Source: Emergomyces orientalis
Taxonomy: Eukaryota; Ascomycota; Eurotiomycetes; Onygenales; Ajellomycetaceae
DNA length: 64,000 bases
Reading direction: 5' to 3'
NCBI GenBank assembly: GCA_002110485.1
Contig: MOWL01000067.1
Location: forward strand, 3,844,001-3,908,000
In this document: piece by piece, positions 59,476-64,000 of the stretch
Layout of the letters: every line of letters starts with the position of its first letter
How positions within the stretch are numbered: position 1 is the stretch's first letter
Notes under the pieces: generated by a model
Database searches by the model: none
What the model saw: only the letters and a program-made list of their open reading frames with translations
What the model was told of the DNA's origin: nothing
Position numbers and translations under genes: made by a program

Positions 59476-60887
59476 GGCCAGCGAACAAAGTGGTCTTGAA
59501 GCTCTGGGCTCACATTGGTCTGGGAGTGCAGTGGCTTCACGCTCTGTTCATATCCCAATTCTATGGTCGTACGTCAATATAAAAAGGATATGAACTCTCC
59601 TCGCTCCTCTCCCTTATCAGGGCCTTTCCTTTCATTTCATTCCTTATTTGCAATTACTATGTATTGTATTGAATATAGACAAAAAGCCTTATTTCAAATA
59701 AGCCAGGACCTAAGTGAAAACCAGAATGACAGACCTCCCTGTTTTTTGCTTCCACTAGTATTAACTTCTGTTGCATGCATCAGATAGCCGATCCACGAAT
59801 GTCTCATAGGTAGCACAATCACATTTCTGATCCGTCTCCCGCCAATTTCCCCCAAGTAAGGAGGAAGTATGGTAGTGTCAATATGTCGATGGGTAAAGTG
59901 TTCTACCCGCACAAAACATTCCTAGGTAATACGTCATAGGGGCAAATTTGTGGGGTATACTGCGCTATCTGCAAAGTGATTAGGTGGTTCGCTGCATTGG
60001 ATTTATTTTCTTGGGTAGTAATGCAACGCACCGATGTGCGCCTGAAAAGAAATAAAGAAAGAAAGGAGGCACTGGACAATGACACTCTTTTTGTATATGC
60101 ACCATGCTTATAGTACCCCTATTGCGCTGATGTGAGAAACGCGGGGAGAAAACAGACGGTGAGGCCCATGGGGCGCGGCAAGAAAGCGGGGTGGTTTACG
60201 ATGTCGTCTCCAACATTATCAACATTGGGTTCCCCTTTCTCATCGAATCACCACCATTTCACCAGGAGAACAAAACGCTTAATTCGTCCAGTAGAGTATC
60301 AAAGGATAGGTATTTTCATGCAGTCAATTCATACTTGTGCTTTTCCGCCAATTATTGCTTCTCTTGTATGCCGAACTCGCCGAGCCTTGCCCACCGCCAA
60401 CACCGCCAACACTGCCACCCCTGATCTGACCCCTCCCCATTCCCTCTCCCCCCCAGTGCCCCAACCTTGTGAAACCGACACACCTCCGAATCACAGTACA
60501 ACTCTCCCGGTGGCCCGCCAGATCTTGCGGTCTGTCCTTTCTGCCGGTCACCCACACCACCCACACCACCCATCCACGTCCATGCATGCATCTTGCATAG
60601 CCGGGCAAACCCTTGTACAACATCTCTCCGCCAAGGGCTGGACTTCAATGGGCCGACTTTTCAGTCCTGCCAAGTTGGATGGTTGGAATACTAAGTTTAC
60701 TTGCAGGTCGATGTGCAGTAGTTCGTTTGAAGCCGAGAATACAAATGGCGTCACCTTTTTTTTTGATTACCTTTTTTTATTTTGCACGGACATAAACCCC
60801 ACGTACCTCGGTATTCAAGTATCTGTGTTAAACTTCATAAATGATATCCGTGTTATGGGTATATATCTACTATATACCAGTTGTAAT

Positions 60888-60915
60888 TTGGCTTGGCTTG
60901 GCTTGGCTTGGCTTG
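60888..60915. repeat. (GCTTG)5 pentamer repeat
   Basis: Five head-to-tail GCTTG units in otherwise unstructured intergenic DNA. Confidence 0.8.
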
Positions 60916-63900
60916 TTCTAATTTGTTCGTCTTTGCATTCTGAGGTGATGATATGGTAGTATTGCAAGGTATTATTTTCATATGGCTCAGTGTCTACCTA
61001 CATACAGGCGAGAGGGTAAGGAAAGGGAAGATAGCGGCAAGCTACAGTACATATCTTTAAGGACGGCGTATTATTTATCTATCGGATTTCGCCTCGAATA
61101 AAATGTTCAATGACGATGACGATGCAGTTTATGCTTTTACACTTGGGTACAGACACGCGTTTGGCTGGGCGCACATGGCATGTATTGTGCTCTTTGAGCT
61201 TTAGACGAAGCGCAGATATGACCCGACGTGAAGGAAAGTTTTGAAACCGCTTGGGGGGCGGGGCAGGGGACAGGGTGTAGGGTGTTGATGTCATTTTCTT
61301 ATGGCGAATTTTGTGCAATAACAACTTATGTCTTTTGCGTAATGATTTGTTGGGGATTGCATGGGGCAAGGTCCAATACGAAATATTTCGCGCGTTTTGA
61401 TAACCTCCTAAGCTCGACGATGTTCCTTGCCGTCGGTTTCCCGTCATCGGCATGCCCGTCATCGGGCTCCCCGACGAATTTCTAAAGTAAATCGATCCAC
61501 CTAGGATACGCGGTAACATACAGTGGCATTTCAGCCCTGTAACTGCAAGTCCATGGACCGAACAACACAAAGGTTTGCAGTTTTGAGATCTCCTTTTGTC
61601 TGCCTTACCCTCCACGGAACAGCCGCAAAACGGCCTGGAGACAAATCATGTTGCAAGAATCAAAGGTAGCAACAGATCCATCGAAGTGGCGACGACGAAA
61701 AAGAAAATAACAAACAGATAAATAACTTAAACCACCAAAGAAATGAGACAAAGGAATCCGGGAATTATGCCCTGGTAATAGCCTATTCTAGTAGCAGAAG
61801 CGGAAATGTTGAGTTAGCGTTTGTTGCCCTTCCTTCCAAGTGAGTGCTTCCCATCTTCCAGCGCCAATGGTCCAAGATAATTCTTCCTGTGAAAGCTCCC
61901 ATCCGGGTTGGCCAAATACAGAATATTGTACTGAGCCTATCACAGCGTGCAATTGATAATCACTCTATCCCAGAATTTCGGTCCGGGCTGGATCCATGGT
62001 AGTAGATTTTTAGCCTGCCATTGACCAATATGCTAGGAATGCCTTGCCTGCATTTTCAAGAGCCAGGTTATCTTGAAAGAAAAAAGGGTGGAAACTAAAG
62101 GTACGGCACTGGCTGAGAGTTCTTGCTAGTCGGAATGTCCTTCCAGAACTCCGGATGGAGCTGGGATACTTCACAGGATGTAATGAGATACTTTCCGAAC
62201 ATCTTCACTTCAAGTGGCCAATTGGTGGAAGAGGCCTAATTAACTGCGATTGAAATAAGGGGAGCCAGCGAATAAGCGGAAAAATATTCTGCTGTTAGTT
62301 GCGAAATGTCTACGCAGGGTCCGAAGGTGACAAAGGGGTGGTTCGCTTTCAAGCATTTCTTGGCTAATTTCTCTTTCTGGCGCTCCGTTCTAGTCTTTCA
62401 TCCTGGTCTGACAGTTCTTCCAAAGCTTGGCTACCTCAGTAGGGAGGTGATCATCGAGTCGCTAGGAGATTCTTCGACCCCCGGAACAGGATATTTAGGG
62501 GTTCCATGATCGTGGGCAAGAAGAAACGGTGAGACGTGCCCAAATAGAGACGGAAGGTTGATGGAAATTTTAGCGTTGCGATAGGGCTGACCGAATGGGG
62601 CCGGCTAGAGGGAGGACAGGCGTAAAGATTGCACCGTAAGGCCAATTCAATGGAAGAAACGAATGCATCCATGGATTATAGTCAGCATGACTAAACGTGT
62701 GATTGTCATGGCAGCCTCCTCAACACAATCATCGGGCAAAGTAAATCCACTTTGTCCTGCGATTTGGAAACCCGGGGGGCCCCTGAAGATGGCCAAATGC
62801 ACCCAAGTGCTTATCTGCCGGAGAAGGATACGCTTGTTTTCTGTAATATACTAATCAAATGGCGGTCAAATTGGGAGGTTGCGGGGATTTTCCTGATCAA
62901 CAACAATGTTACCTTTTGCCGAACTTATTTCCCTCAAAATTCAATAGTTGGTCGTAGATTGGAAGCGAGCTCCTGGAATGTTGTAGCTCACTGCAGGGAA
63001 AATGGATGAGCTGTTCATTTATTTAGGGCTGCGCCAGAAGGTTAAAGCCAACGGTGACTCTAATAGAAAGGGGATATATTTCTTGTGCAGTCATAGGACT
63101 ATCTATTTTACCCATGATTCCTTTTCAAATTAATCAGGAGCGCCTTCCTAGACACAACGGTGCTCTGGAGCAACTCTGCCGGGCACGAGATCCGACTCGC
63201 AGCGGATTTGTGGCTTATTGTTGTTGGGATATTCCCTCCTCTTGATTCCGCGTTTGCAAGGTCCAGCAGCTGATCATTTAAATTTCCTAAGCTCGAAGTC
63301 AATGGGCCTGTACTCCCCCATCCTGAGAAAGAACGGTGAAACGATTGTTGAAGGCTGAATGCTAATGGTTACTCTCTGTTAAGGTTAAACATTGAGCTGA
63401 TGCCTTTCAACCTCCCGTCGTCCAGAAACAGAACTGGGAACTGTGTCCACCATGTCCAAGCCGCGAATAATTTCCAAATATGAGAAGGGGCCGAGGGTGC
63501 CGTCCCACGGCGCAAGGGTCCTCCCCATGAATGTCCATACTGAGCACCTTGAGCAGCAGGCTTATGACCGCGGTTGCTGTTTGTAAAAGATGTCCCTAAA
63601 TATAGAAACACTAGGATGCTGCGGCGGCTGGATATTGGATGCCTCATGATTTGAGCGATGATCATTTAATGGGTATCGCCACCTGAAGATATTCTTAGGT
63701 ATTCATGAAGTAGGGACAGATGTTTAGCAGGTTGCGTAACAGGTTGATTCCTTGGAGGCCTGTTCGTAAACGAGTAGCTGGCTAAGCCGGTGAAATGTTT
63801 AGGGGGCTACCGACGCTGAGAGCCGAGCTAAACATTATATTTCACCTTTTACTTGCCTGGATCAGAGATAAAAATATTTCCCGCGGGTTGGCTTCTTTAT

Positions 63901-64000
63901 CGACCGGATCTGCGTTTTAATCTTCGGAAGATTGTGATTCAGGGTGCTGCCTCGAGCGCGGTTTGACACCCCGACTATATTAGGTATGCTAGTTGTATAT

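Larger units (their letters stand above)
56489..64000. other. Gene desert, right part
   Basis: About 7.5 kb to the window edge without a supported gene. It contains TACGGAGTA copies (56820, 58095), C15GGGG (57416-57434), T13A12 (57747-57771), a T15 run (58469-58483), GTACAGTAC motifs (58772-58792 and 61043-61052), a CCTAGG hairpin (59222-59239), A25 (59451-59475) and a (GCTTG)5 run. The longest frame (60132-60959) looks non-coding. From 61.5 to 64 kb I see nothing but short frames. Confidence 0.5.

Noticed and set aside
60132..60959. 275-codon plus-strand open frame, the longest in the gene desert
   Set aside because: Low-complexity Pro/His/Thr content, a repeat-derived hydrophobic end (GCTTG repeat), no domain, and competing open frames on the opposite strand in the same GC-rich patch. 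Most likely chance.
1..64000. CRISPR arrays, prophage, biosynthetic gene cluster, LTR retrotransposon
   Set aside because: No regularly spaced repeats, no backbone synthase genes, no long terminal repeats and no reverse transcriptase or integrase motifs in any frame I read.

Overview
The window is nuclear DNA of a filamentous ascomycete. Genes are split by short introns (about 50-130 nt, GT..AG, several with CTAAC/CTGAC-type branch sites). The gene set includes families seen essentially only in Pezizomycotina (a DUF7707-type GPI protein and a DUF3659/DUF6987 repeat protein). From the protein flavour I would place it in Eurotiomycetes, most likely Onygenales, but this is an inference and I cannot name the species. 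No bacterial, viral or organellar DNA and no intact transposon was seen.

Layout. 1-763 (-): partial gene running off the left edge. 0.9-7.8 kb: gene-poor, with one probable gene tail (6867-7165, -) and a few unassigned ORFs. 7.9-10.3 kb (-): SAS4-like silencing-complex protein. 11.2-12.4 kb (-): PX-domain protein of the Ypt35 type. 15.1-15.9 kb (+): small secreted, cysteine-rich, GPI-anchored protein. 17.4-20.6 kb (-): very large DUF3659 repeat protein with a DUF6987-like tail. 22.8-44.2 kb: the dense core, with CDP-alcohol phosphotransferase (-), TAF2 (+), SmG (-), NTR2 (+), LtrA-like membrane protein (+), HSDL2-like SDR (-), DsbA/GST-kappa oxidoreductase (+), COP9 signalosome subunit 1 (-) and a C2H2 zinc-finger regulator (-). 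44.2-64 kb: about 20 kb without a convincing gene, carrying homopolymers, short palindromes, a telomere-like tract and dispersed copies of a TACGGAGTA motif.

How the genes relate. This is a eukaryotic housekeeping neighbourhood, not an operon or a biosynthetic cluster. Two pairs share short divergent promoters (CPT1/TAF2, 638 bp; SmG/NTR2, 254 bp), and both members of the second pair act in pre-mRNA splicing. The SDR and GST-kappa genes are also divergent (591 bp). TAF2/SmG, LtrA/SDR and GST-kappa/CSN1 are convergent. Exon structures were worked out by hand from reading-frame continuity and splice consensus; every multi-exon model given keeps frame from start to stop. The least certain joints are the first intron of CSN1 and the single intron of the zinc-finger gene. 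I found no clear new biological system. The most unusual material is the gene desert with its repeated 9-mer and the alternating repeat architecture of the DUF3659 protein.
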